Shown: positions 53,044 through 63,133, numbered from the stretch's first letter. The stretch is DNA of 64,000 nt from Paenibacillus polygoni (GCF_030263935.1 NZ_CP127162.1:4049501-4113500); one strand, 5' to 3'. Numbers and translations: made by a program. The notes: a model not told the origin generated them from the letters alone.

Positions 53044-54726
53044 TTACTTCACAGACCAGTTATCAATTCTCCACTGCAATACTTCATTGATGCGATCTTC
53101 ATAAGCTTTAACGTCCAGTTTTTGAATCTCAGAAACGTATTCACTCCAAACACCGTCAAATTCAGTTGGTTTAGCCAGAATAGCTCTAGGTAAATACTTA
53201 GTAGACGTTTCATTCAGCTTCGTACTTGCAATTTTGGCTGGAGATCCTTCAACCAAGTCAACTGACCACGCTGGGTAATAAACCGGGTTTTCCGGTGGAG
53301 CACTGAAGAAGTCAATATAGCTGTTAAACCCGTACGCATCGAGTACTTCTTTATCAAACGGTTTCAAGCTTGCTTGATATTCTTCCGGCTGATTACTTGC
53401 CGAAGTTGCGTTTCCATCACTGAAATAACCTTCCAGCTTCGGTGCAGTTGCATAGAACGCATCTGCTTTGTTTGCAAGCTTCCAAGTCGCATCCGTTGCT
53501 TTGTCACGCTGTTCTTGAGTTTTCATGAAACGTCCTTCTTCATTGACGTAGTAGTCCTCGTCCTGAACACCCCACGTCATTAACTTCTGCCAATCTTCTT
53601 CGATCAGCTTATCAAGTACTTTGATAATCTTCACAGGATCCTTGGCACTTACAGTAATACCGAACCCGTTATTAAGATTCAGTGCTGCGCGGTCACGATA
53701 GTAGTCTTTCGTACTGCTGTCGTAAACAAGTGGGAAACCTACATAAGTTCGTTCGATTTTCTTTTGCGTTGTCAAAGAATCTTCTGCTTGTTGGAAGTTC
53801 CAGTGCTGGTCGAACATGCCGAGTACTGCGCCGCTGGACAATTTAGCCATGTACTGATCATAGTTTTGTGCAAATGCTTCCTTGTCAAGCAAGCCCTTAG
53901 CATTGATTTCATTGAGCTTTTGATAGTACTGTTTGGCATAATCCTTATCCGCAAAAATTTCAGCTTTTCCGTCGTTTACAACCACACCGCCATCATTCGG
54001 ATGACCGATCAAATGCTGCGGTGCATTGAGCAAGCTCCAGTTTTTCCAGTCATAGTTCAGGACTTCAAAACCAATCGTTGGTTTGCCATCAATCGTTGGA
54101 TACTTTTCCTTGTATTTCTCGATCAAGTCGAAGTATTCATCAAGCGTTTTCAATTGTGGATAACCAAATTCTTTTAGTACCGCTTTTTGAACCCAAAATG
54201 CAGGTCCGCTGTAATAAGTATCAGACACTTCACCGTTATATGCCCCGTAGTTAGGCAGATAATAGATATGTCCATCATTAGGATCCTTCATCTGATTCCA
54301 GTACTTCTCGTAGTGTTTCTTCAAGTTAGGAGCATGTTCCTCGATCAGATCTTCCAGTGGGATTACCGAACCCGCCGCTGTCAGCTTGGTATCCGCTGAG
54401 ATCAAGTCTGGATAATCACCGCCAGCAATCATAACGCCGAGCTTCTGGTTCTTGTCACCAGCCAGAAATTCGAAGTTAAATGAAACGCCAAGCTCTTCCT
54501 TGATTTTCTTGTAGATTTTGTTGTCTGCAGTTGGCTGTTGTCCGGCCTCGTTTAGGAAAACCGAGATTTCTATCGGATTATCAGTTCCAACCTCGCTGCC
54601 CTTACTGCTTGTTTCTCCGCCGCCTGAATCACTTCCACTGCCGCCTGAACAGCCGGCCAGCACTACACCCAGTGACAACAGCAATGTTGCCCCCGCGCGG
54701 AAAAACGGTTTTTTTCTTTCCCCCAT
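53044..54726 (-). CDS. ABC transporter solute-binding lipoprotein, LplA type (xylo-oligosaccharide)
   Basis: 560 residues. Signal peptide with lipobox VLAGC near residue 25, then a Gly/Ser-rich linker (SGGSGSDSGGGETSS) and the solute-binding domain. Lipid-anchored on the outer membrane face, it should hand xylo-oligosaccharides or aldouronates to the LplB/LplC pair; the substrate is inferred from the xylanase and xylosidases. First gene of the operon, with a GGAGG site before the ATG. Confidence 0.9.
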   Translation of the reverse strand: MGERKKPFFRAGATLLLSLGVVLAGCSGGSGSDSGGGETSSKGSEVGTDNPIEISVFLNEAGQQPTADNKIYKKIKEELGVSFNFEFLAGDKNQKLGVMIAGGDYPDLISADTKLTAAGSVIPLEDLIEEHAPNLKKHYEKYWNQMKDPNDGHIYYLPNYGAYNGEVSDTYYSGPAFWVQKAVLKEFGYPQLKTLDEYFDLIEKYKEKYPTIDGKPTIGFEVLNYDWKNWSLLNAPQHLIGHPNDGGVVVNDGKAEIFADKDYAKQYYQKLNEINAKGLLDKEAFAQNYDQYMAKLSSGAVLGMFDQHWNFQQAEDSLTTQKKIERTYVGFPLVYDSSTKDYYRDRAALNLNNGFGITVSAKDPVKIIKVLDKLIEEDWQKLMTWGVQDEDYYVNEEGRFMKTQEQRDKATDATWKLANKADAFYATAPKLEGYFSDGNATSASNQPEEYQASLKPFDKEVLDAYGFNSYIDFFSAPPENPVYYPAWSVDLVEGSPAKIASTKLNETSTKYLPRAILAKPTEFDGVWSEYVSEIQKLDVKAYEDRINEVLQWRIDNWSVK

Positions 54727-54756
54727 AAAGCACCTCCAAATTTTGTCTTGCCATGT

Positions 54757-54770
54757 TGAAAGCCCTTACA
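54757..54770. promoter_or_regulatory. imperfect cre-like site before the xylan operon
   Basis: TGAAAGCCCTTACA matches the cre consensus except that the central CG is CC. It lies 31-44 bases before the binding-protein start. The core mismatch makes CcpA binding uncertain. Confidence 0.35.
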
Positions 54771-54852
54771 TTGTGTAATTTCATTATAGATTTAACGTGT
54801 AGTCGAAACTATATCTGAATTATAGGTCTTTCCGAGGAAAATACAGGTTTTC

Positions 54853-56391
54853 TTATAATTGGACATTTTTCTTGTAATCATTAGGCGACATGTTCATCCG
54901 TTTCTCGAATTGCTTTAAGAAAAGAGGGTAGCTTGAATATCCTACCTTCTCAGAAATTTCACTATTTTTGTATTGATTCATTTGAAGTAAACGGCAAGCT
55001 TCCTCAATCCGCAAATTATGGAGCATTTCATTAAATCCAATCCCATTTTTACGTATTAGTAACTGCCCTAAGTAGGCCGGATGAAGGAAGAAATGTTCCG
55101 CCAGCATCTTAATGGTCAGCCCCTCACGAAAATGCACATGAATATAATCATTAATATCTTGTACAATGCCTTGTGTTTCAGCTGGATTCTCTTTAAGCAA
55201 CAGCTCAAAGCAAACTCGTCCGCATGAATACAGCATATCGATCAGAACATCTAAGGTCAGCATGGTTGCATCCAGATTAGGAATCTCAAACAATTGAACT
55301 AGAATTTCTTCATTCCGTGCCAGCTGCTTATCCATATATGTCCGAATCTCATGAAGAAGATAGATTACAAACTTCTGAGCTTCATCTGGATGGACTCGTG
55401 CTTGCCGGAAGGTCTGCTCCGTATACTCTACGACAGATTGGTAGGCTGCGTGGTCAATGAGCTGAAATGCTGCCAGTATGCGCTCCAGTATCTCCAGCTG
55501 ATTGTAATGCTTTGAAAAGTGCTGATCCTTGAGCTTGTCATAATCCAAAATCATGCTGTTATCCTCTTCATAAAAGGCATGCAGCAGCGCCTCTTCTGCC
55601 GTTATTTGGGACTGCCTAATACGAGTCAGTGAAGACACGGCAGAACCAGCAGCCATAAATGCACGAAAGCTCGCCAGACGGCGAGCCATTGCTTCCAGTT
55701 GTTTTCTAATGGGTGCACTCGATTCATGAGCAGCATCACCGAATACAATGGAAACCAAATTATTTCGCAAACGAATCATGTAAACGGGATCCCCTTGGTT
55801 TAAAAACTCTGCAGAAAGGCGGATCCACCGAGCTGCATTCTCTTGGGGCCCCTGAACCAGACATACATTCCATACTTCGGCGGACTGGGAGAGAGACTCT
55901 ATCACCTGATGCGCTTCTATGGATAACTCTTTCCCCATGAGCGTCTCCTTTATGGACATAATCTCGTGTTCTCGCTGTACGACTTGTCCAATATGAAGCT
56001 GTTCCTGCTCTTTGATCAGTTCTTGTACTACCGCACGAATTTCAAGCACTGCTTGATCCTCATCAAGAGGTTTGAGCAAATAACGAGATACTCGAAATTT
56101 AAGTGCTTTTCTTGCATATTCGAAATCACTGTATCCCGTTATAATAATGAATTTAGTCGACCCGTTTCCTCTTCGCCGCCACTCCTCAATCATTTCTAGT
56201 CCATCCATCACTGGCATATGAATATCGACCATGACAAGATCTGGCTTCCATTCCTCCATCCGCTTTAGTCCTTCCGCCCCGTTCTCACAAACACCGCAAA
56301 TTTCAAATCCTAGCTGTTCCCATGGAATCCAAAGCTGCAAGCCCTCAAGCGCCCATGGCTCATCATCAATGAGCAGCACTTTAAATGTCAT
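54853..56391 (-). CDS. AraC-type response regulator (YesN family), second of the locus
   Basis: 512 residues from the ATG at 56391 (AAGGAGG eight bases upstream; the longer frame begins without a site). Receiver domain: LLIDDEPWALEG, phosphoacceptor Asp in PDLVMVDIHMPVMDG, IIITGYSDFEYA and LLKPLDED. A long middle region precedes the C-terminal double helix-turn-helix (IKMLAEHFFLHPAYLGQLL, SEISEKVGYSSYPLFLKQF). Overlaps the kinase gene by 11 bases. It probably activates the xylan operon starting 126 bases downstream. Confidence 0.93.
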   Translation of the reverse strand: MTFKVLLIDDEPWALEGLQLWIPWEQLGFEICGVCENGAEGLKRMEEWKPDLVMVDIHMPVMDGLEMIEEWRRRGNGSTKFIIITGYSDFEYARKALKFRVSRYLLKPLDEDQAVLEIRAVVQELIKEQEQLHIGQVVQREHEIMSIKETLMGKELSIEAHQVIESLSQSAEVWNVCLVQGPQENAARWIRLSAEFLNQGDPVYMIRLRNNLVSIVFGDAAHESSAPIRKQLEAMARRLASFRAFMAAGSAVSSLTRIRQSQITAEEALLHAFYEEDNSMILDYDKLKDQHFSKHYNQLEILERILAAFQLIDHAAYQSVVEYTEQTFRQARVHPDEAQKFVIYLLHEIRTYMDKQLARNEEILVQLFEIPNLDATMLTLDVLIDMLYSCGRVCFELLLKENPAETQGIVQDINDYIHVHFREGLTIKMLAEHFFLHPAYLGQLLIRKNGIGFNEMLHNLRIEEACRLLQMNQYKNSEISEKVGYSSYPLFLKQFEKRMNMSPNDYKKNVQL

Positions 56392-58204
56392 TGTCTCTGC
56401 CTCCTTCTCCACCTTGATTCTCAAGCAGCTGTAGAGGAATTTCAAAGGACACCTCGGTCCCTTCACCCAATTTACTCACAATTCTAAAATTCACTTTATC
56501 GTCATAATACAATTCAAGACGGCGATAAACGTTCCGAAGGCCAATATTATTTCCTCCACATTCCTCTTTGCCCCTCATATGGTACATCACCTCTTGCAGC
56601 CGTTCTTTATCCATGCCCTTGCCATTATCAGATACAACGATACGCAGGCAATCGCTCATGACTTCAGCTCGGATTTTCACATAACCAAGCCCTGGAGTAG
56701 CTTGTATCCCATGCTTGCACGCATTTTCCGCTAATTGCTGGATGCTCATTTTTGGTATTTTATAATGCCGTACCTCATCACTGATATCAATGTAGTACTC
56801 AAACTTATCCCGGAAACGGAATTTTTCAATCCCGAGGTACATTACTGTAAAACTCATCTCCTCTTCCAAGGTAACCAAATCATCTTTCCAATTTAGAAGA
56901 CGACGAAGCAGCTTGGACAGGTCTTTGATAATGTCTTTAACATCTACATAATTGTTCTTGGTACTAACCACGAGCATCGCATTCAATGTATTGAATAAGA
57001 AATGGGGATTCATCTGGCTTTGTAATAAATTAAGCTCAGCGCGTATACGCTCGGCCTCTAAACTTCGTTGCTGAATTTCAAGCTTATACACATTGTTAAT
57101 CAAGGATTGGATCTGGGCGGTCATCATATTAAAATTACGGATCAAATCACCGATTTCGTCTTTTCCGCCATCGATGTTAATCAGATCGAACTTCTCATTC
57201 CCCACCTTTTGCATATGCCTCGACAGACGTTTTACTCGGTAATTATACGAACGCAGCATAATATATATGAAAATTGAGGTAATTAAAGTAATAATACCTG
57301 CCAGCATGCCAAAATAAAGCTGCATCGACAGCATCGCTTGTTTTGTTCGTGTTTCCTGAGGCACGCCAATCAGTTTCCATCCCTTCACATAGCTGGCATC
57401 ACCGATTGGAACAATATGTAAGTCTTGCTCTGTCGCCTTGCTCGTATCAAATAACGCATAATCGCTGCCCATTTCGCCCTGGTACTTATCATTTGCAGAT
57501 ACGATAATTTGATTTTGGGCGTTGACTAGATATAGATCGAGTGAACTCTCTTCTCTCGCGATCACGTCATAAAAACGATTTAGATAAAAATCAATGCGCA
57601 CCAACTTCTGATAAGCATTGTCCGCATAGTAGTAGTCCATTTTTTCAATAACGCTAAAATAAGATGAAGTCATCGTCCGATCATTAGCTGCCTGATCGCG
57701 ATATGCGACCACTTGCAGAGGTCCCCCCACCGCTTCCCATCTCTTAAACCAGTTGCTCAAGCGCACCGAGCTATCTAGATAGTAATAATCGCCTCCAGGC
57801 ACGATGGTTGGATTGTCCGTGTAAATACCAATTCGCTGAATTTGGTTATTCACAGGAATATAGGAGGTCACTCGGTGACGAAGCTGCGCATCAAGCGTCC
57901 TGTAAAAATCTAGTTGTCCATCGTACTGCCGGTCCATCGATTCAGACAACACCTTGTCCGTGATTAAGGCATGACTGACAGCAACACCGCCGTCAATCAT
58001 GGTATGGATATCCTTTCTTGCCCGCTCCAGTGAAATTTGTAAATTTTGTTCTTCCCGTTCTTTGATCAGCCCAGTCATTCGGTCCATAAACAGAGAATTA
58101 CTCACGATGATGGGAAGCAAAATCCCAATAATATAGATCAGCATAAACTTGTAATTCAGGGGAATATCGTTCACGATGCCGCGAAATCGAAATTTCTTAA
58201 ACAT
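56381..58204 (-). CDS. sensor histidine kinase, YesM family
   Basis: 607 residues from the ATG at 58204; a TTG at 58240 lacks a site, and the GGAGG present lies 15 bases from the chosen ATG, so the start is uncertain. Membrane segments near residues 20-40 and 285-305 enclose an external Cache-like sensor. A HAMP linker leads to the phosphorylated His in QSQMNPHFLFNTLNAM and the ATP-binding N-box QLAENACKHG and VSDNGKGMD. It likely senses a xylan-derived sugar, alone or with the binding protein. Confidence 0.92.
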   Translation of the reverse strand: MFKKFRFRGIVNDIPLNYKFMLIYIIGILLPIIVSNSLFMDRMTGLIKEREEQNLQISLERARKDIHTMIDGGVAVSHALITDKVLSESMDRQYDGQLDFYRTLDAQLRHRVTSYIPVNNQIQRIGIYTDNPTIVPGGDYYYLDSSVRLSNWFKRWEAVGGPLQVVAYRDQAANDRTMTSSYFSVIEKMDYYYADNAYQKLVRIDFYLNRFYDVIAREESSLDLYLVNAQNQIIVSANDKYQGEMGSDYALFDTSKATEQDLHIVPIGDASYVKGWKLIGVPQETRTKQAMLSMQLYFGMLAGIITLITSIFIYIMLRSYNYRVKRLSRHMQKVGNEKFDLINIDGGKDEIGDLIRNFNMMTAQIQSLINNVYKLEIQQRSLEAERIRAELNLLQSQMNPHFLFNTLNAMLVVSTKNNYVDVKDIIKDLSKLLRRLLNWKDDLVTLEEEMSFTVMYLGIEKFRFRDKFEYYIDISDEVRHYKIPKMSIQQLAENACKHGIQATPGLGYVKIRAEVMSDCLRIVVSDNGKGMDKERLQEVMYHMRGKEECGGNNIGLRNVYRRLELYYDDKVNFRIVSKLGEGTEVSFEIPLQLLENQGGEGGRDNDI

Positions 58205-58247
58205 GGTTGTTATCGCCATCCTCCATTTGTTACTTATCAAGTCGTCA

Positions 58248-59774
58248 TCATCGTTGTTTTCGATATGCAGAAGGTGCCATCCCGGTCATTCGTTTGAACT
58301 GACTTACAAAATAGTCGACATTGGGATACCCTGAATTCAATGAAACCTCAGCAATATTGAAACGACTCTGGCGCAACAATCGTTTTGCTTCCTCCATTCG
58401 TTTGTCATTTAAATATTCTCGAAAAGATTTGCCGGTCTGCTGTTTGAATGCTTGCCCTAAATAGTTAGCATTCATATGGAACTTTTGTGCAAGTTCCTGT
58501 AGTTGCAATTTTTCTCGAAACTCCTGATTAACGTACTGCACCACCTGAAAAATCGTGCTGTCCTCTTTTACTTTCCGCAGCTCCATCAGCATCTTCATCG
58601 CATTCTGAGTTAGCCTTAGCGCATATTCTTGAATCGCAGAATAGGAGCTGATTCCGGTAGTAAGACCCAGCGTATTTTGCATGTCCTGCATAAACTGATC
58701 CACATCTCCATCCAGCTCCTTCAACTGCTTACGAACACCCATCTCGAGTGCAAGTAATTGAACCCTGGCATAATCAATATCCGATACCGGCAGCAGAGAA
58801 TCAGAGTTAGCAAGCAAATCGCGTACTGCTCCTTCCACTTTTTCCTGTTCACCGGACAGAATCGTCTCCATCAGAATTGTTAACGCTTTTTGATTCACAC
58901 TCGTCATACCCTCATTCTGTGGTAGATCCTCATAATGGATAATACCATCTTCTCCCTGATAGCGCTTCCATTTGAGTGCAAATAATGCTTTCTCGTATGC
59001 CTGCTTCGTAGCCTCTGCTCCGCCTCGATGTTGTCCGAGAGCCATTGTCATAGGCGTACGATGGGAGTACAGCTTATAGAGTTCTTTTCCGAGGGTCTTC
59101 ATCCGCTCCTGGGATGGTTCTGCCATCGCAGAGAATACACCTATTCTTCCTTCTGCATCCGTAAAGAGCTCAGCACGATAAGCACCCGTCAGGCTGCGAA
59201 CCTGCGATTTTATGTCTTCCTCATAAGAATCGGTCTCAATTAAAAGACAGGCGATATTCTCCTGACCTTTCATATGCAGCATAGTTTCTACTTCCTTCTT
59301 GAGCATGCTGCAGTCTTCGCCCGCGAGCAGTCGGTTGAACAAACTATTCACATATAAAACCTGCTCGCGCTGATGTACATCCTCGAAAGCCTGCTCTTCC
59401 TGAATTTTACGGCCGACCTGTTCTAAAACCTTTTCGATCTCCACTTCATCAATCGGTTTAAGCAAGTAATCCTCGACACGCTGTTCAAGCGCTATTTTCG
59501 CATATTCAAAACTATCATAACCGCTTAATATGACGAATCTCGGCGGCTTAGCCAGTTCCTGCATAGAACGGTCAATCAGTTCAAGACCACTTAGGGAAGG
59601 CATATGAATATCCGTCAGCACGAGATCCGGCTGAAGATCCTCAATTAAGGACCATGCAGCATCTCCATTTTCGACCTCACCGCAGATTTGAAAACCATAC
59701 TTGTCCCAGTTCACCATGGTTCGCAAGCCCTCCAGCACCCATGGCTCATCATCTACCAATAAAACATTCATCAT
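58248..59774 (-). CDS. AraC-type response regulator (YesN family), first of the locus
   Basis: 508 residues. Receiver domain with LLVDDEPWVLEG, phosphoacceptor Asp in PDLVLTDIHMPSLSG, VILSGYDSFEYAK and LLKPIDE. C-terminal AraC domain: LQELAQKFHMNANYLGQAF and IAEVSLNSGYPNVDYFVSQFK. An AAGGAGG site lies before the ATG. The receiver and DNA-binding parts are complete, as in the second regulator behind the kinase; both may receive phosphate from the same kinase. The 123 bases upstream hold no recognisable operator. Confidence 0.93.
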   Translation of the reverse strand: MMNVLLVDDEPWVLEGLRTMVNWDKYGFQICGEVENGDAAWSLIEDLQPDLVLTDIHMPSLSGLELIDRSMQELAKPPRFVILSGYDSFEYAKIALEQRVEDYLLKPIDEVEIEKVLEQVGRKIQEEQAFEDVHQREQVLYVNSLFNRLLAGEDCSMLKKEVETMLHMKGQENIACLLIETDSYEEDIKSQVRSLTGAYRAELFTDAEGRIGVFSAMAEPSQERMKTLGKELYKLYSHRTPMTMALGQHRGGAEATKQAYEKALFALKWKRYQGEDGIIHYEDLPQNEGMTSVNQKALTILMETILSGEQEKVEGAVRDLLANSDSLLPVSDIDYARVQLLALEMGVRKQLKELDGDVDQFMQDMQNTLGLTTGISSYSAIQEYALRLTQNAMKMLMELRKVKEDSTIFQVVQYVNQEFREKLQLQELAQKFHMNANYLGQAFKQQTGKSFREYLNDKRMEEAKRLLRQSRFNIAEVSLNSGYPNVDYFVSQFKRMTGMAPSAYRKQR

Positions 59775-59897
59775 ACCTTGCTTCCTCCTTCCTGTGAATG
59801 AAGCTTGTACGGTGTTAAACGGAAATGTAAATACCTGTTAAAATAACAATATTTATTGTAATATATCACATTTTCGCTTTATTTGCCCAGACTATGA

Positions 59898-60509
59898 TTA
59901 TCGCTTCCGTGAGCGGCGGATGATCCAGCGGGTGAGCTGATAAAGTACAAATAGGACGCCAATCAAAATAAGCGTCCGGGTCAGCGAACGTTCAACGATC
60001 TGAAATACTTGCTTCCACTGTTCACCAAACACGTAACCAACAGAGAAAAATACAGTGACCCAAATGGCTGTGCCTGCATAGGCGTACGTTGCTACTGTAC
60101 GGTAAGGGAGGCGAATAATGCCGATGAAATAACCGATAAATTGTCTCACGCCGGGAACAAAAAAGACGTATAATAGCAGCTTGTCCCCATATTTATCATA
60201 TCGTTTCCTTGTCTTCTCTAAGAACTCCGGATGAATAGACAGCCATTTTCCAAACCGATCTACGAGCGGAGTTCCAAACCGATAACCAATACCATATGTA
60301 ATCGTTACACCTAAAATTGCGCCTGCCAAAGCAAATAAATAAGCAGGAAGCCAGTGCAACAAACCTAGGTATACTAAATATCCCGTATATGTTAATGTGC
60401 TATTTCCCGGAGGTATGGGCAAAGCAATAAAATCCAAAGGCAATCCAATAAGTAATACATAGTACCCGTATTGATCGAACAATCTTTCTACTACATCAAT
60501 CAGATTCAT
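59898..60509 (-). CDS. DedA-family membrane protein
   Basis: 203 residues with about five hydrophobic segments. The DedA/SNARE-associated pattern is visible: IALPIPPGNSTLTYTGYL near residue 35, the GYRFG segment, and FFVPGVRQFIGYFIGI near residue 120 with the conserved Arg and Gly residues. DedA proteins include undecaprenyl-phosphate and lipid flippases, linked to cell-wall and surface polymer synthesis. A basic C-terminus (RWIIRRSRKR) follows. Monocistronic by position. Confidence 0.9.
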   Translation of the reverse strand: MNLIDVVERLFDQYGYYVLLIGLPLDFIALPIPPGNSTLTYTGYLVYLGLLHWLPAYLFALAGAILGVTITYGIGYRFGTPLVDRFGKWLSIHPEFLEKTRKRYDKYGDKLLLYVFFVPGVRQFIGYFIGIIRLPYRTVATYAYAGTAIWVTVFFSVGYVFGEQWKQVFQIVERSLTRTLILIGVLFVLYQLTRWIIRRSRKR

Positions 60510-60644
60510 GAAGTCTCCTTATGTACAGAAATAAATGTATTTTCTCTTCTAGAAATAGTAATCCAAATGTAGAACTTTAATCAAGTTTACCCTTCTACCT
60601 TTCATAAGAATCATAGAGAAAAGCAGAAGGTTCTTCCGCCATAT

Positions 60645-62057
60645 TTATAACGGATTCTTCAGCACAGAAGCTGCAATCAGGGGCAGCCCCAGCGGTAAGG
60701 TTTGAATGACTTGACTGCTAAGAGTATGAACGGTATCCGTATCGTTCAACCAGTACTCCGCAGCATACCTGGTCACGAATGGTCTTCGCTTCCCTTGACT
60801 TAGTTGAAACCATTCCAAATCTCCGTTTAGGGAATCCTCCATAATGATACTCCCCTCGGGTAAGCCCACAGTATAGTTTTGCTCCCTGATCATTTCCGTA
60901 ATTTCTTGTTCACTGCTTGCCGTAATTTCCCTCCCTGAAGGGATTTGGCGAAGCTCGGGTCTTGATAGAGTGACTGCTTTCTTCTGGAGCTGATGATAGT
61001 CTGCATCTGCTCCTACAAAGCTAATACGATGTTTCTGTCCATCCGCTAACCAGTACAGAATTCCTGCTGAACTCTGAATCCATCGATAGTTTGGATATAG
61101 ATGGTAGGCATATATTTTAAGGTCGGTACTATTTTCTGTTCTTCGTATTTCTTTTGTTTTCAGAACAAGTTCATGAGGATTTCCCCACTTGGCTGCATAG
61201 AACTTCGCATTGTGATCATTCGTCTGCTCGAACTGATCCGCAAGTTTTTTCATGCTTACACTGCCATAATGATGAATAAAACTGTCTCCTGCCACAGCTA
61301 GTTTGCGGTCAGTTAAGCGAATACGAATGTTCCAATCTTCATCTTCATAGTTTCCGATCCGGTATCCTTCGTCCAAATATCCAACTTCTGAGATAAGCTC
61401 ACGCCGAAACAATAGACAGAATCCCACAAGCCTGTCTGTTATTCGCCACTGAGAAGGATCGGAGTTACTGTACCTTTTCGCAAATGCCCACATGTCCTGT
61501 ATCCGCTGATAAGAGACTTCAATCTGCTGGTCTCCTCCAATATAATTCGTGACGGGACCAACTGCTGCGATCCGCTCATCACTCTGTAGACAATGGAGCA
61601 TATGAGTTAACCACCCTTTTGTTACCACCGTATCATTGTTCAGCATCACAATATATTTACCTCGTGCCATCATCAGCCCGTGATTAATGCCGCCTGCAAA
61701 CCCGCGATTCTCTTCTAGAACTGTATAACGGACCCCTAAGTTTTGACTCCGTAAATAAGCCTCAGTACCATCATTTGATGCATTGTCCACGACAATGATC
61801 TCGTATGGCACATCGGTGTTTGCCTTTATGCTGTTAATGCATTCTTTAAAGTAAGCAAGCTGGTTAAATGTTGGAATAACAATACTGGTTCCATCGAAGT
61901 CGTTCCCATAGGATACTGTCCCTGCTTTTAGGCCTTCTTTATATCCGAGCAGGTATCCATCTCGGTAAGCAGGGCTAAATGGCTGCCCAGCTGCTCCTCC
62001 TTGTTTCTGCTTCCTTTTTCTAGAGATGGTCCCTTTCTTGCTGAAGTTTTTTTTCAT
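60645..62057 (-). CDS. GT2-family glycosyltransferase with basic N-terminus and aromatic-glycine motif
   Basis: 470 residues from the ATG at 62057 (AAGGGG seven bases upstream). The first 25 residues are basic (MKKNFSKKGTISRKRKQKQ), then comes AYRDGYLLGYKEGLKAG at about 30-46. The GT-A domain follows: VIPTFNQLAYFKECINSI, EIIVVDNASNDGTEAYL, NRGFAGGINHGLMMARG and the acidic LNNDTV. About 150 C-terminal residues are not part of the GT2 core. It matches the layout of the CgeB-like enzymes 20 kb away and probably belongs to the same glycan system. Confidence 0.88.
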   Translation of the reverse strand: MKKNFSKKGTISRKRKQKQGGAAGQPFSPAYRDGYLLGYKEGLKAGTVSYGNDFDGTSIVIPTFNQLAYFKECINSIKANTDVPYEIIVVDNASNDGTEAYLRSQNLGVRYTVLEENRGFAGGINHGLMMARGKYIVMLNNDTVVTKGWLTHMLHCLQSDERIAAVGPVTNYIGGDQQIEVSYQRIQDMWAFAKRYSNSDPSQWRITDRLVGFCLLFRRELISEVGYLDEGYRIGNYEDEDWNIRIRLTDRKLAVAGDSFIHHYGSVSMKKLADQFEQTNDHNAKFYAAKWGNPHELVLKTKEIRRTENSTDLKIYAYHLYPNYRWIQSSAGILYWLADGQKHRISFVGADADYHQLQKKAVTLSRPELRQIPSGREITASSEQEITEMIREQNYTVGLPEGSIIMEDSLNGDLEWFQLSQGKRRPFVTRYAAEYWLNDTDTVHTLSSQVIQTLPLGLPLIAASVLKNPL

Positions 62058-62073
62058 ACGGATTCCCCTTTTA

Positions 62074-63120
62074 TCAACCAGATGCTGCTTCATTCTTTAA
62101 CATTTCATCCGCAACATGGCCTATATCAATAGCAACCTTTCGGTACGTTGAAGCAATCCGCTGACAGATGACAACAGCTGGGACACCCGCAGCTACAAGT
62201 GCAATATCATATTCATATTCACCGCAGGAAGCAAGAACCTTCTCAATGTCAGAAAAATTAGAGACCGGGTAGATCGTACCGATCACATTGATTCCTTTTT
62301 TCCGCAGGACCTGTGCTGTACTTACGGCTTTGTTCCCGATCAGCAGTATACGCCTTCCGTATAGAAGCGGTATCAAGTACCCTGTATGATACAAGCTGAA
62401 ATTTATCGTAGAAGTTGTGAGTTTCATCTCTCTGATAGGCAGCTGGTAATGCTTGCATATACGAAACATCAACATCTGAAAAGCCGGCTTACGTGATACA
62501 GGCACCCCGATATAATCCGCTTCCTTAATTGCATCGATTAAAGACCTCTGTACAGAAGCATCAGGTATAGGCACTCCAGCATAAGGTAGGAATGCCCCTA
62601 CCTCATCGACTTCCGCTGGAGACATCACGGTATCATAAGCAAGACTTAGCAGCTCTCCATCACCAAGCCTTACCAGCGATAAGGGCCTTTTCTCTACAAT
62701 TGCAGTCCACAAGAGATCTCTAATCTCCGAAACGCCTGCAAGTTGCAACATTTGAGATCGATAATAGAGAAGTCCTGCCTGGATTATATCTTCACAAGTG
62801 ACATCAGGCAGGAGCATCCCATCCGGCATCCATTTCTCTACGAGAGCCTCTCCCCCTGAATAAACGGCTTCTCTATAGTAGGAATGAAGAGCAGCCTGAG
62901 TAGGCTGATTCTTCGATTCAGCTTTCACAGCCTGCTTTCTATTCTTTGATAACTGCTTGTCAGCCGGCTGCCTAGTATTCTTACGACGGCGTTTTGGTCC
63001 AGCAGAAGTCGATCTAGAGGCGCGAAAGTTACTTTTCCCTCTTTCTTTGACCCTAGATTTGAATAAGGTATTTTTAGAACGAATCCTTTTCTTAGGTTTG
63101 GAGACTTGCTTGCGAGTCAT
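62074..63120 (-). CDS. GT-D-fold glycosyltransferase (DUF1792-like) with basic N-terminal tail
   Basis: 348 residues from the ATG at 63120 (AGGAG 10 bases upstream). Residues 1-75 are Lys/Arg/Ser-rich (MTRKQVSKPKKRIRSKN at the start). After the linker HSYYREAVYSGGEAL comes a GT-D domain: RPLSLVRLGDGELLSLAYD carries the metal-binding D-x-E motif, followed by YIGVPVSRK and ILLIGNKAVSTAQVL. GT-D enzymes were defined in streptococcal adhesin glycosylation, where they add glucose to a protein-linked glycan. The start MTRK recurs in the small basic protein at 41809-42147. Confidence 0.82.
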   Translation of the reverse strand: MTRKQVSKPKKRIRSKNTLFKSRVKERGKSNFRASRSTSAGPKRRRKNTRQPADKQLSKNRKQAVKAESKNQPTQAALHSYYREAVYSGGEALVEKWMPDGMLLPDVTCEDIIQAGLLYYRSQMLQLAGVSEIRDLLWTAIVEKRPLSLVRLGDGELLSLAYDTVMSPAEVDEVGAFLPYAGVPIPDASVQRSLIDAIKEADYIGVPVSRKPAFQMLMFRICKHYQLPIREMKLTTSTINFSLYHTGYLIPLLYGRRILLIGNKAVSTAQVLRKKGINVIGTIYPVSNFSDIEKVLASCGEYEYDIALVAAGVPAVVICQRIASTYRKVAIDIGHVADEMLKNEAASG

Positions 63121-63133
63121 TTGGACCACTCTC

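Noticed and set aside
60590..60640. Possible hairpin (ACCCTTCT/AGAAGGT) between the DedA and GT2 genes
   Set aside because: Short arms, large loop and no T-run on either strand.
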